From Bacillota bacterium (GTDB lineage Bacteria; Bacillota; Clostridia; Acetivibrionales; DTU013), in contig JAFABI010000025.1 in the NCBI GenBank assembly GCA_023426125.1, forward strand, positions 192,505-256,504: 64,000 bases of DNA. The letters run 5' to 3'. Position numbers and translations under genes: made by a program. The notes beneath the pieces were generated by a model, which saw only the letters and a list, made by a program, of their open reading frames with translations, did no database searches and had not been told where the DNA came from. Positions 18,261-27,655 of this stretch are shown here, one piece after another; positions within the stretch are counted from its first letter, which is position 1, and the number at the start of each line of letters is the position of its first letter.

Positions 18261-19553
18261 ATGAAACGTAAGTTTTCACGTGTTTCTCTGGGACTGATTA
18301 TTTGTCTGGTAGTTTCCATGTTTGCAGGCTGTGGTTCATCCGGCAACCCGTCCGAAACTACGACAGGAACCCAATCGGGAACGACAGGAGCGACATCCCC
18401 GGGAGCCGGGCAGAGCCTGGTGATCTGGGAGCATACCCCTCAGTTTGAAGCACCGTTGAAAGCGGTTATTGAAGCTTTCAATAAAAAGAATCCCGACATC
18501 AAGATCGAGTACCAGATCAAGACTTCGGACCAGTATTACAATCTGCTTGCCACCACCATCCAGGCGGGGGAAGCACCGGATCTTTTCTGGACCAACGGTA
18601 CGGCTACAACCAACCTGGGGGCGTATGTCAACCAGGGCGTGATCATGGACATAACGGATGTTGTTGATCTTTCCCTGTTCAACGACATGACAAAGCAAAT
18701 CGTAACCATCAACGGCCGCCAATATGCCTCTCCTACGGCCGAGGTCGGCGGAAGAGCAGTGTTTTACAACAAAGACATTTTTAAAGATCTGGGACTTGGC
18801 GTACCCAAGAACTTCGGCGAATTCGAAGCATCCCTTGAAAAAATAAAAAGTGCGGGCAAAATTCCGATTTCCTTCAGCGGAGCCGAACCTTGGCCGATCT
18901 TATTCCATTTTGAACCCGTTCTGGCAGCAATGTCCCTCGACTGGCTGGAGGAGTCAAAGACACAGGATGTGAAGGTCAACGACCCCCGCGTCATCGCAGC
19001 TTATGACAAAATGCTGGAATGGGCCGACAAGGGATATTATGGCTCAGGCTATGTAGGAGTCGATGAAGGCGGCGCGCTGCTGGCCTTTTCCAAGGGCGAG
19101 GCTGCCATGTGCATCGAGGGTACCTGGAATATACAAACGATTCAGCAAAACAACCCCGACCTTAATTTTGGCGCCTTCCAGCTTCCTGCCGCCGACGGGA
19201 CCCGTCCCTTCGTAGGTACCAGCTCCTGCGGCTTCTCCATCAGCAAAAACACCGAAAGCCCGGAAGCGGCCACCGCTTTCCTCAATTTCTTTGCCAGCCT
19301 GGAAGGGCAGACAATCTGGATCGACGCTCTTGATTCCATCCCCGGAGTCAAGGAGATCGTTTCCAAAAATGAAATTATCAACGAGATCGCGCAGTTCGAC
19401 GTCCAGACTGCCAGCTATTATGATATCCTTGGCCGCCTTCAGGCCGAGGGACAGAATCCCAGACAGGTCTGGGAGGAAGACCAGACCAAGGTTACGGCAA
19501 AGGCCATTACACCCAAGGAATTTGTGGATACCTTGGAATCCATGACAAAATAA
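18261..19553 (+). CDS. Sugar ABC transporter substrate-binding lipoprotein (family 1, locus 1)
   Basis: 430 residues. A lipoprotein signal peptide ends in the lipobox MFAGC, followed by a Ser/Thr/Gly-rich linker, so the mature protein is anchored to the outer face of the membrane. LVIWEHTPQFEAPLKAVIEAF and later GEAAMCIEGTWN are typical of COG1653 sugar-binding proteins. ATG 18261 follows AGGAGG. It captures oligosaccharides for the two permeases downstream; the rhamnosidase at the end of the locus suggests rhamnose-containing glycans. A hairpin (19675-19711) and palindromic element B separate it from the permeases, an arrangement that usually keeps binding-protein mRNA more abundant than permease mRNA. 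Confidence 0.95.
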   Translation: MKRKFSRVSLGLIICLVVSMFAGCGSSGNPSETTTGTQSGTTGATSPGAGQSLVIWEHTPQFEAPLKAVIEAFNKKNPDIKIEYQIKTSDQYYNLLATTIQAGEAPDLFWTNGTATTNLGAYVNQGVIMDITDVVDLSLFNDMTKQIVTINGRQYASPTAEVGGRAVFYNKDIFKDLGLGVPKNFGEFEASLEKIKSAGKIPISFSGAEPWPILFHFEPVLAAMSLDWLEESKTQDVKVNDPRVIAAYDKMLEWADKGYYGSGYVGVDEGGALLAFSKGEAAMCIEGTWNIQTIQQNNPDLNFGAFQLPAADGTRPFVGTSSCGFSISKNTESPEAATAFLNFFASLEGQTIWIDALDSIPGVKEIVSKNEIINEIAQFDVQTASYYDILGRLQAEGQNPRQVWEEDQTKVTAKAITPKEFVDTLESMTK

Positions 19554-19650
19554 GTACGGGTGCCAATATAACTTCCCGTATAGGTTTCGGAAAATGCAGT
19601 CCATTACGGCCGTCATTTTCCGAAAAACGGGAAGTAATATTGGCAGTACT
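19553..19650. repeat. Palindromic element, copy B (98 bp)
   Basis: Starts within the stop codon of the binding-protein gene: AGTACGGGTGCCAATATAAC(TTCCCGT) pairs with ACGGGAAGTAATATTGGCAGTACT. Both arms also share the TTTCGGAAAATG / CATTTTCCGAAAA block. It can fold as a ~45-bp imperfect hairpin in the transcript. Confidence 0.85.
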
Positions 19651-19674
19651 CCTAAGCAGAATATGAATCCGGCA

Positions 19675-19711
19675 GCCGTAAAAGGTGACGGGCGACCGCC
19701 GCCTTTTACGG
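19675..19711 (+). repeat. Intercistronic hairpin between binding-protein and permease genes
   Basis: GCCGTAAAAGG pairs with CCTTTTACGGC around a 14-nt loop. No T-run follows. It probably acts as an mRNA-stabilising or attenuating structure rather than a full terminator. Confidence 0.6.
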
Positions 19712-19738
19712 CAGAAGGAAAACAGAGGTGATGACAGC

Positions 19739-20641
19739 ATGAAAAAAGACAGATCCTATATAGGGTTTATTACGCCCGGTTTTATACTGTATACGCTGTT
19801 TATGATCGTTCCCATCCTGTGCGCGATGTATTACAGCTTTTTCAACTGGAACGGGATCGGCGACATGAAATTTATCGGGCTGGATAATTTTAAAAATCTT
19901 CTTTTCGGGCAAAGGATGTCCAGGATTTTTTTCAACGCCCTGGGAAATAATTTTAAATATTTGCTTTGTGTCCTGCTGATTATCACTCCCATCCAGATAT
20001 TTTTTGCCTATGTGCTCAACCTAAAGATCAGATGCTACAAATATCTTCAGCTGATGCTTTTTTTGCCGTATGTCATCAGCACATCCATCGTCGGCTTTTT
20101 TGCCACCCTGGTGTTCGATCCCAATATAGGGATACTGAATACCTTTTACGGTGCAATAGGGCTTGATAGCTTTAAAAGCGCCTGGCTGGGAAATCCCAAT
20201 CTGGCCTTCAAACTATTTGTCGGCGTGGTTATCTGGCAGTGTATAGGAGCCGGGATGATGATCTTCTATGCAAACATGAAGGAAATACCCGAATCCCTCA
20301 TTGAAGCCAGCGTAATCGACGGAGCAGGAGAGATGCGTAAATTTTTCAACGTCGTCCTGCCTCAGCTTACGTCATCGCTTTCGACCAATATTACCCTGGG
20401 CGTCATTTTCGCTCTTACCATGTTCGACATCCCCTTTATGCTGGGTGGTCCCCAGGGGGGAGTGAACAACAGCATTGATTTTGTAAATATGGTATTTTAC
20501 AGGTATGCTTTTGGCGGCGCATATTTTGGCGAAACCTCCCTTGGCTTTGGTTCCAGTATCAGTGTGACGATGTTCATCATCATCATGGCGGTTTCATTTA
20601 TCGTTTCAAAGCTGCTCAAGAAATCCAAATTTGATTATTAG
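19739..20641 (+). CDS. Sugar ABC transporter permease, MalF type (locus 1)
   Basis: 300 residues from ATG 19739, which has AGAGGTGATG upstream; a longer frame exists but its first 18 codons precede this ribosome binding site. About six membrane segments are seen (first: FITPGFILYTLFMIVPILCA). The cytoplasmic EAA loop that docks the ATPase is EASVIDGAGEMRKFF...VLP. It forms a heterodimer with the next permease (12-bp gap). No ATPase gene is in the locus, so a shared MsmX-like ATPase encoded elsewhere is implied. Confidence 0.95.
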   Translation: MKKDRSYIGFITPGFILYTLFMIVPILCAMYYSFFNWNGIGDMKFIGLDNFKNLLFGQRMSRIFFNALGNNFKYLLCVLLIITPIQIFFAYVLNLKIRCYKYLQLMLFLPYVISTSIVGFFATLVFDPNIGILNTFYGAIGLDSFKSAWLGNPNLAFKLFVGVVIWQCIGAGMMIFYANMKEIPESLIEASVIDGAGEMRKFFNVVLPQLTSSLSTNITLGVIFALTMFDIPFMLGGPQGGVNNSIDFVNMVFYRYAFGGAYFGETSLGFGSSISVTMFIIIMAVSFIVSKLLKKSKFDY

Positions 20642-20653
20642 GAGGGATGAAAC

Positions 20654-21526
20654 TTGGCTGGAAGCAAAGTAACCGGAATAAAAGAAAACAAACTGGCGGA
20701 ATCCGGAACGGTAAAGACGGTAAAAGGGATCATCTCGGCTGTTCTTATATGCTATACTTTTATAACCCTTTTCCTTATCGGCAATACCGTTTTGTCCTCC
20801 TTCAAATCCAGACAGGAGCTTATAAACAATACCATAGGGTTTCCAAAAAAATTCATATTGGAGAACTATCGAACCCTGTTGTTTGAGCAGAATTTCCTGC
20901 GCTATTTCGGCAACAGTCTTTTATTGGTTTTTACCAGCCTGCTGCTGCTTCTTGCGGTGTCAACCATGGTGGCATATGGGCTGTCAAGGTTTGAATTCAA
21001 GGGAAGAGCAGCGCTGCAGGGCTATTTCCTGATCGGCCTGATGTTTCCGATCCAGTTGGGCATATTGCCGCTGTTTATCATGCTGACCAGGGTGCACCTC
21101 AATAACAACATTCTGGGGCTGGCGCTTTTGTATGCCGCCAATATGTCCTTCCCGGTATTTGTGTTTTCGAAATTCTTCCGGGGCATCCCCGTTTCTCTCG
21201 GGGAATCGGCAAGGATAGACGGGGCGAAGGAATTCAAGGTATTCCTGAAGATCATCATCCCCATGTCAAGGCCGGTTTTGTTCACCATGGGGCTCATTAA
21301 CTTTGTTTTAATATGGAACGACTTTTACATGCCGTTGGTGTTTCTGACCAAGGCTTCCGTCCGGACGCTGACCCTGGCGGTATATTCCTTTATGGCAAAT
21401 TTCCTGGCCAACTGGCATCTGGTATTTGCCGCGGTGGTAGTTGCCCTGCTGCCTGTGATCATCATCTTTTTCCGCTTTTCCGACCAGATCGTGGCAGGCC
21501 TGGCCGGCGGCGCAGTGAAAGAATAA
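20654..21526 (+). CDS. Sugar ABC transporter permease, MalG type (locus 1)
   Basis: 290 residues. The start is TTG 20654, supported by GGAGGG at 20641-20646. Six membrane segments and an EAA loop (ESARIDGAKEFKVFLKIIIP) mark it as the MalG-type partner of the preceding permease. The C-terminus GLAGGAVKE resembles the G-G-(A/S)-V-K-(G/E) tail common in this family. The rhamnosidase gene begins 35 bp downstream. Confidence 0.95.
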   Translation: MAGSKVTGIKENKLAESGTVKTVKGIISAVLICYTFITLFLIGNTVLSSFKSRQELINNTIGFPKKFILENYRTLLFEQNFLRYFGNSLLLVFTSLLLLLAVSTMVAYGLSRFEFKGRAALQGYFLIGLMFPIQLGILPLFIMLTRVHLNNNILGLALLYAANMSFPVFVFSKFFRGIPVSLGESARIDGAKEFKVFLKIIIPMSRPVLFTMGLINFVLIWNDFYMPLVFLTKASVRTLTLAVYSFMANFLANWHLVFAAVVVALLPVIIIFFRFSDQIVAGLAGGAVKE

Positions 21527-21561
21527 AAACGGGGACGGGATTAAATTTTTGGAGGCGGCTT

Positions 21562-24408
21562 ATGAATGACTCATGGATCTGGCTGAAGGACGGCATTTCC
21601 ACCGAAAATGAAAGAGGTTGTTTTGTTGAAACCATCCATGTGGACAGCAAGGATGAAAGTATTATTTTGAAAATAAGCGCGGATACCAGATATGCGGCGT
21701 ATGTCAACGGCAGGGAGATAGGCAGGGGGCCTATCAGGTCTACCGTCGACAACTGGTATTACGACGAGTATGATATAACTCCATGCCTCCAATACGGCGG
21801 CAATCATCTGGCGATCAGGGTTTGGAACTACGGTTGGTCCACCTACCAGTCACTGGCATCTGAAGGGGGCCTGTGCTTTTGGGTCCAACAGGGAGACGGC
21901 ATACTGGCCCGGTCCGGAGAAAATACCAGAAGTTCCAGGGATTTGGGGCACAAGTACAATACGGTGAAGCGCAATGTGAATCTCGGTTTTACCGATTACT
22001 ACGATGCCCGGAAATTTAACGCGGATTGGATCCGGGACCCTGGTATATCAAAGGACTGGGGAAGCTCCAAAAGGATCGGGAACCGGTGGGGAAGCATGAA
22101 AAAACGCCCCATAAAGCCATTCAATCAGGAATTTAAGCTTCCGCAGAGGGTTGTGGAGTTCGGTGAGGTTAAAAAGGGCTGCCGGCAGCTTTCCCTCAAT
22201 ACCAGAAAGGCGTTTTTCGGAGACAGGAGGGATGCCGACGAAACCATTTTTGCGGGTTTTATCGGTTTTGTGCTGGAGGCCCCGGAGGAGATGGAGGGGG
22301 TCATTGCCTTTCCCAACCGGACCTGGAACGGAATCATCGGGGACTTCAAGCTGGACGGAACTTGCTACAGGGTTGAAAATGCCCGCAGGGAAATCGGTGT
22401 GGCATTGAAGAAAGGGAGACAGCTGTTTTTGCTGCAGGTTTCGGGAAAATTTGACGACCTGTACTGCCATGTGGAGTTTAAATTTCCGGGGAAAATAGAG
22501 TTTGGCTCTGTTGACGGCAAGCCTGAAAACAGGTTTTTTGTCATCGGCCCCACCGACAGGATCGTGTCGCCGCTGGACGGACGCAGCAGGGTGTATGGCG
22601 GCCTGGAGGAGTTCGACAGGATGGAAGGCCATACCGCGCTGCATGAAAAGATATTTTCCTGCAGCAGCCTGGAGGAGCTTTTAAATTTCAGACAACACAT
22701 GGAATATATTGACGGAGACTATGTATTTTTTGACCAGTACATATATTCTCTGGTCAGAAACGACATCTGCGTCAAAAATTATCCGGTGACGGACCAAGTG
22801 TCGGGGCTTTTGTGGGACAACCAGATTGCAACCCTTCTGCCGGCGCCTGTGGAAGGGGATTCCACCAGAATCATCGTGGATTTTGGCGATTTGATGGCAG
22901 GAAGTCTGGAATTTGCACTCAGGGCGGAAGAAGGCACGGTTCTGGATATTTATTGCTTCGAAAACATGTTTGAAGGTAAAATTGACTATACGGTGGGCCT
23001 GAACAATTCCGTCCGGTATATCTGCCGGCAGGGCTATCAAAGCTACAGGTGTATGGCCAGAATGGGCCTCCGGTATGCTGTGATAACGGTGAGAAACCAG
23101 AATGCCGCCGTGGAGCTCTGGTCCTTCGGCATAAGGCATTCCACCTATGCCGTCGGCAATATGGGCTCCTTCAGGTCCGGTGATCATCTTCTCAACAAGC
23201 TGTGGGACATGTCAAGACAGACCCATTTACTTTGCCTGGAGGATACCTTTACGGACTGCCCCACCTACGAGCAGGCCTTCTGGATAGGCGACGCCCAGAT
23301 CAGCGCTTATGTCAACGGATATCTCTTCGGGGAATACGAGCTGATCCGTCACAATTTGCGCATGGCTGTTTCAGGCTTGAAAAACACACCCCTGATGAAC
23401 GCCCTTGCCCCCACTGACTGGAATACCTCCATACCCATGTGGATGATGAACTGGGTCCTGTCCCTGGAATTTTACGCGAAAGTTACCGGAGACAGGGAGA
23501 TGATAAAAGAGCTGTACCCCCATGTCCGCGATACCCTGACATATTATTCGGACTTCATCGACGAAAAGGGGGCTTTTCTGATCAATGCCTGGAATATGCT
23601 GGACTGGGCCGGCATGGACATACACAATTACGGTGTGGTTACGGGCCAGCAGGCCATTCTTGCATATTGCTACCGGATAACGGCGGAATTTGCAAGGGAG
23701 CTGGGATACGGAGAGGATTCGGAAAGGTTCGCCGGGCTGGATCGCCGTCTTCTAGGATATATCGACGCCTGTTTATGGGATGACGGCAGAAAAATGTTCA
23801 CCGACGGCTGGACGCCGGAACTGGGGTATTCCAGGACGGTAGGCATTCAGACCCATGCGCTTCTGGTATTGTTTGGGGCTATCGTAGACGGTGAAAAGCT
23901 GGCGGTTGCCAGAAAGTACCTGGAGGAGCCTCCCGAAAGTTTTCTGGACGTCGGTTCACCTTTTATCCTGTTCCATTTGTATGAGGTATGGGCAAATAGC
24001 GGCCGTACCGACCATATGCTGAAGGACATGAGGAAGCGCTGGGAGGAAATGCTGCGCTATGACAGCACTACCTGCTGGGAGGTTTTCCCGGGCTTCTACG
24101 AGGTCAGCAGGACCCGCAGCTATTGCCATTCCTGGTCGTCCTTTCCCGCATACTTTCTGAATAAATATATCCTGGGGGTGTCAATGAAGGAGGACGGATT
24201 CCGCAGAATTGAACTCCATGTGCCTGAGACGGATATACAGTGGTGCGAGGGAGCTATCCCAACACCCTGCGGAAGGATACAGATCCGGTGGAGCGTAGAA
24301 AAGGGAGAAAAGAACTATTTCATAGCCGTTCCAAATGAAATTACCGTGGAAAAGGGCGGGGATTTTGAGTGGAATCTGACAATAGAAAGGTATGCTGCCC
24401 TTGAATAA
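21562..24408 (+). CDS. GH78-like alpha-L-rhamnosidase (six-hairpin glycosidase)
   Basis: 948 residues from ATG 21562 (TGGAGGCGG just upstream). A longer frame beginning at 21313 overlaps the permease gene and is not used. N-terminal beta-sandwich carbohydrate-binding/accessory domains are followed by an (alpha/alpha)6 barrel. The GH78 signature is present as DCPTYEQAFWIGDAQ, giving Asp565, Glu570 and Asp577, and the proposed base is Glu840 in TTCWEVF; this spacing closely follows the catalytic residues described for Bacillus sp. GL1 RhaB. No signal peptide is seen, so it should act in the cytoplasm on imported oligosaccharides. The motif differs from the usual DCPQRE, so specificity may vary within the rhamnosidase-like group. 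Last gene of sugar locus 1. Confidence 0.85.
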   Translation: MNDSWIWLKDGISTENERGCFVETIHVDSKDESIILKISADTRYAAYVNGREIGRGPIRSTVDNWYYDEYDITPCLQYGGNHLAIRVWNYGWSTYQSLASEGGLCFWVQQGDGILARSGENTRSSRDLGHKYNTVKRNVNLGFTDYYDARKFNADWIRDPGISKDWGSSKRIGNRWGSMKKRPIKPFNQEFKLPQRVVEFGEVKKGCRQLSLNTRKAFFGDRRDADETIFAGFIGFVLEAPEEMEGVIAFPNRTWNGIIGDFKLDGTCYRVENARREIGVALKKGRQLFLLQVSGKFDDLYCHVEFKFPGKIEFGSVDGKPENRFFVIGPTDRIVSPLDGRSRVYGGLEEFDRMEGHTALHEKIFSCSSLEELLNFRQHMEYIDGDYVFFDQYIYSLVRNDICVKNYPVTDQVSGLLWDNQIATLLPAPVEGDSTRIIVDFGDLMAGSLEFALRAEEGTVLDIYCFENMFEGKIDYTVGLNNSVRYICRQGYQSYRCMARMGLRYAVITVRNQNAAVELWSFGIRHSTYAVGNMGSFRSGDHLLNKLWDMSRQTHLLCLEDTFTDCPTYEQAFWIGDAQISAYVNGYLFGEYELIRHNLRMAVSGLKNTPLMNALAPTDWNTSIPMWMMNWVLSLEFYAKVTGDREMIKELYPHVRDTLTYYSDFIDEKGAFLINAWNMLDWAGMDIHNYGVVTGQQAILAYCYRITAEFARELGYGEDSERFAGLDRRLLGYIDACLWDDGRKMFTDGWTPELGYSRTVGIQTHALLVLFGAIVDGEKLAVARKYLEEPPESFLDVGSPFILFHLYEVWANSGRTDHMLKDMRKRWEEMLRYDSTTCWEVFPGFYEVSRTRSYCHSWSSFPAYFLNKYILGVSMKEDGFRRIELHVPETDIQWCEGAIPTPCGRIQIRWSVEKGEKNYFIAVPNEITVEKGGDFEWNLTIERYAALE

Positions 24409-24439
24409 GGCAAAAGATACCCAGGGATTAAATATATTC

Positions 24440-24485
24440 GAAGGCTACGTTTTAAGTGAATCTTATACGGTGGCCTTTTCTTTTC
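24440..24485 (+). terminator. Probable terminator of sugar locus 1, overlapping the 3' end of ku
   Basis: AAGGCTAC (24441-24448) pairs with GTGGCCTT (24470-24477) with one G-T wobble, followed by TTCTTTTC. It overlaps the last codons of convergent ku. Confidence 0.5.
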
Positions 24486-25341
24486 TTTTCCGTTTGGGAG
24501 CAGGCTTTTCTTCAGCTTTTTGATCTTTTGACTCTTGCTTGCTCTTGCCGTCCCTGGTTTCCTGTGCGTATTTTGCCTGTGTCTGCTGGAGACTTGCCTG
24601 CAATGCCTGCATCAGGTCAATTACATTGGCCTTCTGGGCTTCTGGCGCAGCCACGATTTCATCTCCTTCGGCCTTCTTGTTAATCAGCTCCATCAGCTTC
24701 TCCCTGTACTCATTTTTGTACTTTTCCGGCACAAACTCATGGGTGAGAGAATCGATGAGCTGTGTAGCCATGTTCAGTTCGGCTTCGTTCACATTCACGT
24801 TCTCTATGATTCCCGGCACCTGCTTTGTATCCCTGACTTCGTCCGGGTAGTAGATGGTTTCAAGGACCAGCAGATTCCTGTAGACTCTGACGACAGCCAG
24901 CGATTCCTTATCGCGGATGACGATCCTGGCCACGGCAATCCTGCCGGTTTTGTTCATGGCCTCCCGCAGCAGGTTGTAGGCTTTGCTTCCGGTGTCCTGG
25001 GGGGACAGGTAATAGGATTTGGCATAATAAATCGGGTCGATGTCCTTCAAAAGGACAAAATCGACGATTTCTACGGACTTTGTAATGTTCGGCCGGATAG
25101 CGTCCAGATCCGAAGCTTCAATAATGACAAACCTGCCGGGTTCATACTCGAAGCCCCTTACAATGTCATCAGGGGTGATTTTTTTATTGCAGGAAGGGCA
25201 GACCTGCTCATATTTAATGGGCGTATGACATTCCCGATGGATATTCCGGAACCGTATATCCTTATCTTCCGTCGCCGCGAACATTTTGACCGGGATGTTT
25301 ACAAGCCCGAAACTGATGGAACCTTTCCACATCGTATGCAT
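24463..25341 (-). CDS. ku: Ku protein (non-homologous end joining)
   Basis: 292 residues. Start ATG 25341 is chosen because AAAGGAGG lies 10 nt upstream; it gives the typical N-terminus MHTMWKGSISFGLVNIPVK. The bacterial Ku core is clear (RCxTP-like HRECHTPIKYEQVCPSC, then VRGFEYEPGRFVII). A lysine-rich C-terminal tail (PAPKRKRKEKATV) is present, as in Ku proteins that bind DNA ends strongly. The homodimer bridges double-strand breaks and recruits LigD. No ligD gene is found next to it in this window, so the partner must lie elsewhere. It is convergent with the rhamnosidase gene. Confidence 0.96.
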   Translation of the reverse strand: MHTMWKGSISFGLVNIPVKMFAATEDKDIRFRNIHRECHTPIKYEQVCPSCNKKITPDDIVRGFEYEPGRFVIIEASDLDAIRPNITKSVEIVDFVLLKDIDPIYYAKSYYLSPQDTGSKAYNLLREAMNKTGRIAVARIVIRDKESLAVVRVYRNLLVLETIYYPDEVRDTKQVPGIIENVNVNEAELNMATQLIDSLTHEFVPEKYKNEYREKLMELINKKAEGDEIVAAPEAQKANVIDLMQALQASLQQTQAKYAQETRDGKSKQESKDQKAEEKPAPKRKRKEKATV

Positions 25342-25419
25342 AGTTTGCATGCCTCCTTTAATGTGGGTCATTGCTATTATTGTTCGATGCGGAACGGAAT
25401 TCATACTAGAAATATTTTT

Positions 25420-26433
25420 TTATTCCACCAGCGGTATAAACTCGGCATAGCCTTCCTTCTCCATTGAAGCCAGGGGGATAAACCGGAGGGACGCACTGTT
25501 GATACAATACCTGAGTCCGCCTTTATCCGCCGGGCCGTCTTCAAAAACATGTCCCAGATGTGCATCCCCGGCCCGGCTCCTGACTTCGGTCCTTACCATG
25601 CCAAAGCTGCCGTCCTCTCTGGTTTTGACCACGACAGGGTCAATAGGCCTGGAGAAGCTTGGCCAGCCGCAGCCGGAGTCGAATTTGTCGGTAGAGCTGA
25701 AAAGAGGCTCTCCGGTAGTGATGTCAACATAAATACCTTTTTCGTGAGTGTTCCAGTATTCATTGGAAAATGGTCTTTCGGTGCTATTCTGTTGGGTTAC
25801 GGCATATTGTTTCTCTGTCAGCAGCCTTTTTAAAACCGCATCCTCCGGTTTTTTGTATAAGCCGGGGTTTACGGAGATTGTTTGCTGCTCCTCCAGGGAT
25901 GAAAAGTCCACATGACAATATCCGCCCGGATTCTTTTCCAGATAGCCCTGGTGATATTCTTCCGCCGGGTAATATCCGTTTAGCGGAAGTACCTCAACCG
26001 CTAGAGGTTTTGCATATTTTTCCTGCTCTTTTCGCATTACGGCATTAATCGTTTCAACATCCCCTGTATCCGTATAATAGATGCCAGTCCTGTATTGTGA
26101 GCCTCTATCATTGCCTTGCCTGTTAACGGTTGTCGGATCAATAATTTTAAAGTAATGCTCCAACAGTGTCTTTAAGTCAATGCGTTCTGGGTCATATTTT
26201 ATGTACACTGTCTCAGCATGGCCGGTATGCTTGTGGCAGACATCATCGTAGGTCGGGTTTTCGGTATGTCCGTTTGCATAACCTACAGTTACGTCAGCCA
26301 CGCCGTATATCCGAGCCATATATGCTTCCACACCCCAAAAACAGCCGCCTGCCAGCCAAATCTCCTTCAGATTTTTCCCTTTGTAGCTGGTTCCAGAGTT
26401 GGGATTCCTTGGTAAGCCAGTGCCGTTATTCAT
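25420..26433 (-). CDS. msrAB: Bifunctional peptide methionine sulfoxide reductase MsrA/MsrB
   Basis: 337 residues, a natural fusion. The MsrA domain has its catalytic Cys31 in AGGCFWG; the MsrB domain follows at about residue 190 with DSGCGWPSF, HLGHVFEDGP and the catalytic cysteine in RYCINSASLRF. It reduces both S- and R-sulfoxides of methionine in proteins, using thioredoxin. No signal peptide, so cytoplasmic. Start ATG 26433 has GGAGG upstream. It is divergent from fba and lies 78 bp from ku; the pairing with a DNA-repair gene fits stress defence but no shared promoter is visible. Confidence 0.96.
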   Translation of the reverse strand: MNNGTGLPRNPNSGTSYKGKNLKEIWLAGGCFWGVEAYMARIYGVADVTVGYANGHTENPTYDDVCHKHTGHAETVYIKYDPERIDLKTLLEHYFKIIDPTTVNRQGNDRGSQYRTGIYYTDTGDVETINAVMRKEQEKYAKPLAVEVLPLNGYYPAEEYHQGYLEKNPGGYCHVDFSSLEEQQTISVNPGLYKKPEDAVLKRLLTEKQYAVTQQNSTERPFSNEYWNTHEKGIYVDITTGEPLFSSTDKFDSGCGWPSFSRPIDPVVVKTREDGSFGMVRTEVRSRAGDAHLGHVFEDGPADKGGLRYCINSASLRFIPLASMEKEGYAEFIPLVE

Positions 26434-26572
26434 TGTTATTTCCTCCTGAATCGTCTATGAAATTAACTTCCCCTATTTTTGCGCAGTTAATCAAAAATAA
26501 GCACAAATCCTTTTAAACGTTATTTCTGCAAGAATAATTCAATAGTTTTCACTGCAGCACCGAAATTAAGCC

Positions 26573-26600
26573 TTGATTTTGAGTCGAAATCTGGTAAAAT
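26573..26600 (+). promoter_or_regulatory. Candidate promoter of fba
   Basis: TTGATT (26573-26578), 16-bp spacer, TAAAAT (26595-26600), about 90 nt before the fba start. Confidence 0.45.
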
Positions 26601-26692
26601 TAAAATGACAATTTTGTAACAATGCCAATTACATAGATTGTACAAAGGTAAGCAATATTAAAAAATAATATACAAGTAAAGGAGTTGTTTTT

Positions 26693-27622
26693 ATGCCATT
26701 GGTAACATCAACAGAAATGTTCAAGAAAGCTTATGAAGGCGGTTACGCAATCGGTGCGTTCAATGTCAATAATATGGAAATCGTCCAGGGTATCACCGAA
26801 GCCGCCAAGGAAGTCAAGGCGCCTTTGATTCTTCAGGTTTCCTCAGGTGCAAGAAAGTATGCGAATCATACTTACCTGATGAAGCTGATTGAAGCAGCCC
26901 TCATTGAAACAGGTCTGCCAATCTGCGTACACCTGGATCACGGCGACACCTTCGAGCTTTGCAAATCCTGTGTTGACGGCGGATTTAGCTCTGTTATGAT
27001 CGACGGTTCACACCATCCTTTCGAAGAAAACATCCGGCTGACCAAGCAGGTTTGTGACTATGCCCATGACAAAGGCGCAGTTGTAGAAGGCGAGCTGGGA
27101 AGGCTTGCAGGCATTGAGGATGCAGTGAATGTTTCCGACAAGGACGCTGCTTTTACCGATCCGGACCAGGTGGAAGAGTTTGTAAAGAGAACCGGCGTCG
27201 ATTCCCTGGCCATCGCCATCGGAACCAGCCACGGCGCGTTCAAGTTCAAAGGCGAGCCCAGATTGAGGTTCGATATCCTTGAAGAAGTACAGAAGAGGCT
27301 CCCGGGCTTCCCAATCGTTCTCCACGGCGCTTCCTCGGTAATCCCTGAATTTGTGGAAATGATCAACAAATATGGCGGAAACATGCCGGGCGCGCAGGGC
27401 GTTCCGGAGGCAATGCTCCGTAAAGCGGCGTCCATGGCTGTTTGTAAAATCAACATCGACTCCGACTTAAGGCTTGCAATGACCGCTTCCATCCGGAAGT
27501 ATTTCGCGGAAAATCCTGGCCATTTCGACCCCAGGCAGTATTTGTCTCCGGCAAGGGCGGCCATCAAGGAACTGGTGAAGAACAAGCTTGTCAATGTACT
27601 CGGCTGCGACGGTAAAGCATAA
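26693..27622 (+). CDS. fba: Class II fructose-1,6-bisphosphate aldolase
   Basis: 309 residues, normal length. Zn-ligand and catalytic motifs are all present: HLDHG (first metal histidines and catalytic Asp), EGELG, GTSHGAFKF and LHGASSV. It cleaves fructose-1,6-bisphosphate into dihydroxyacetone phosphate and glyceraldehyde-3-phosphate. Start ATG 26693 behind AAAGGAG. It is monocistronic, ending in a terminator at 27623, and complements pfp in the same window as a central glycolytic step. Confidence 0.97.
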   Translation: MPLVTSTEMFKKAYEGGYAIGAFNVNNMEIVQGITEAAKEVKAPLILQVSSGARKYANHTYLMKLIEAALIETGLPICVHLDHGDTFELCKSCVDGGFSSVMIDGSHHPFEENIRLTKQVCDYAHDKGAVVEGELGRLAGIEDAVNVSDKDAAFTDPDQVEEFVKRTGVDSLAIAIGTSHGAFKFKGEPRLRFDILEEVQKRLPGFPIVLHGASSVIPEFVEMINKYGGNMPGAQGVPEAMLRKAASMAVCKINIDSDLRLAMTASIRKYFAENPGHFDPRQYLSPARAAIKELVKNKLVNVLGCDGKA

Positions 27623-27652
27623 GAGGAACAAAGGGACGGTTCCTTTGTTTTG
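27623..27652 (+). terminator. Rho-independent terminator of fba
   Basis: AACAAAGG - gacggtt - CCTTTGTT stem followed by TTGTT, right after the fba stop. Confidence 0.7.
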
Positions 27653-27655
27653 TTA

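Noticed and set aside
21313..21561. 83-codon 5' extension of the rhamnosidase
   Set aside because: It lies inside the permease gene in another frame, and a good ribosome binding site precedes ATG 21562.
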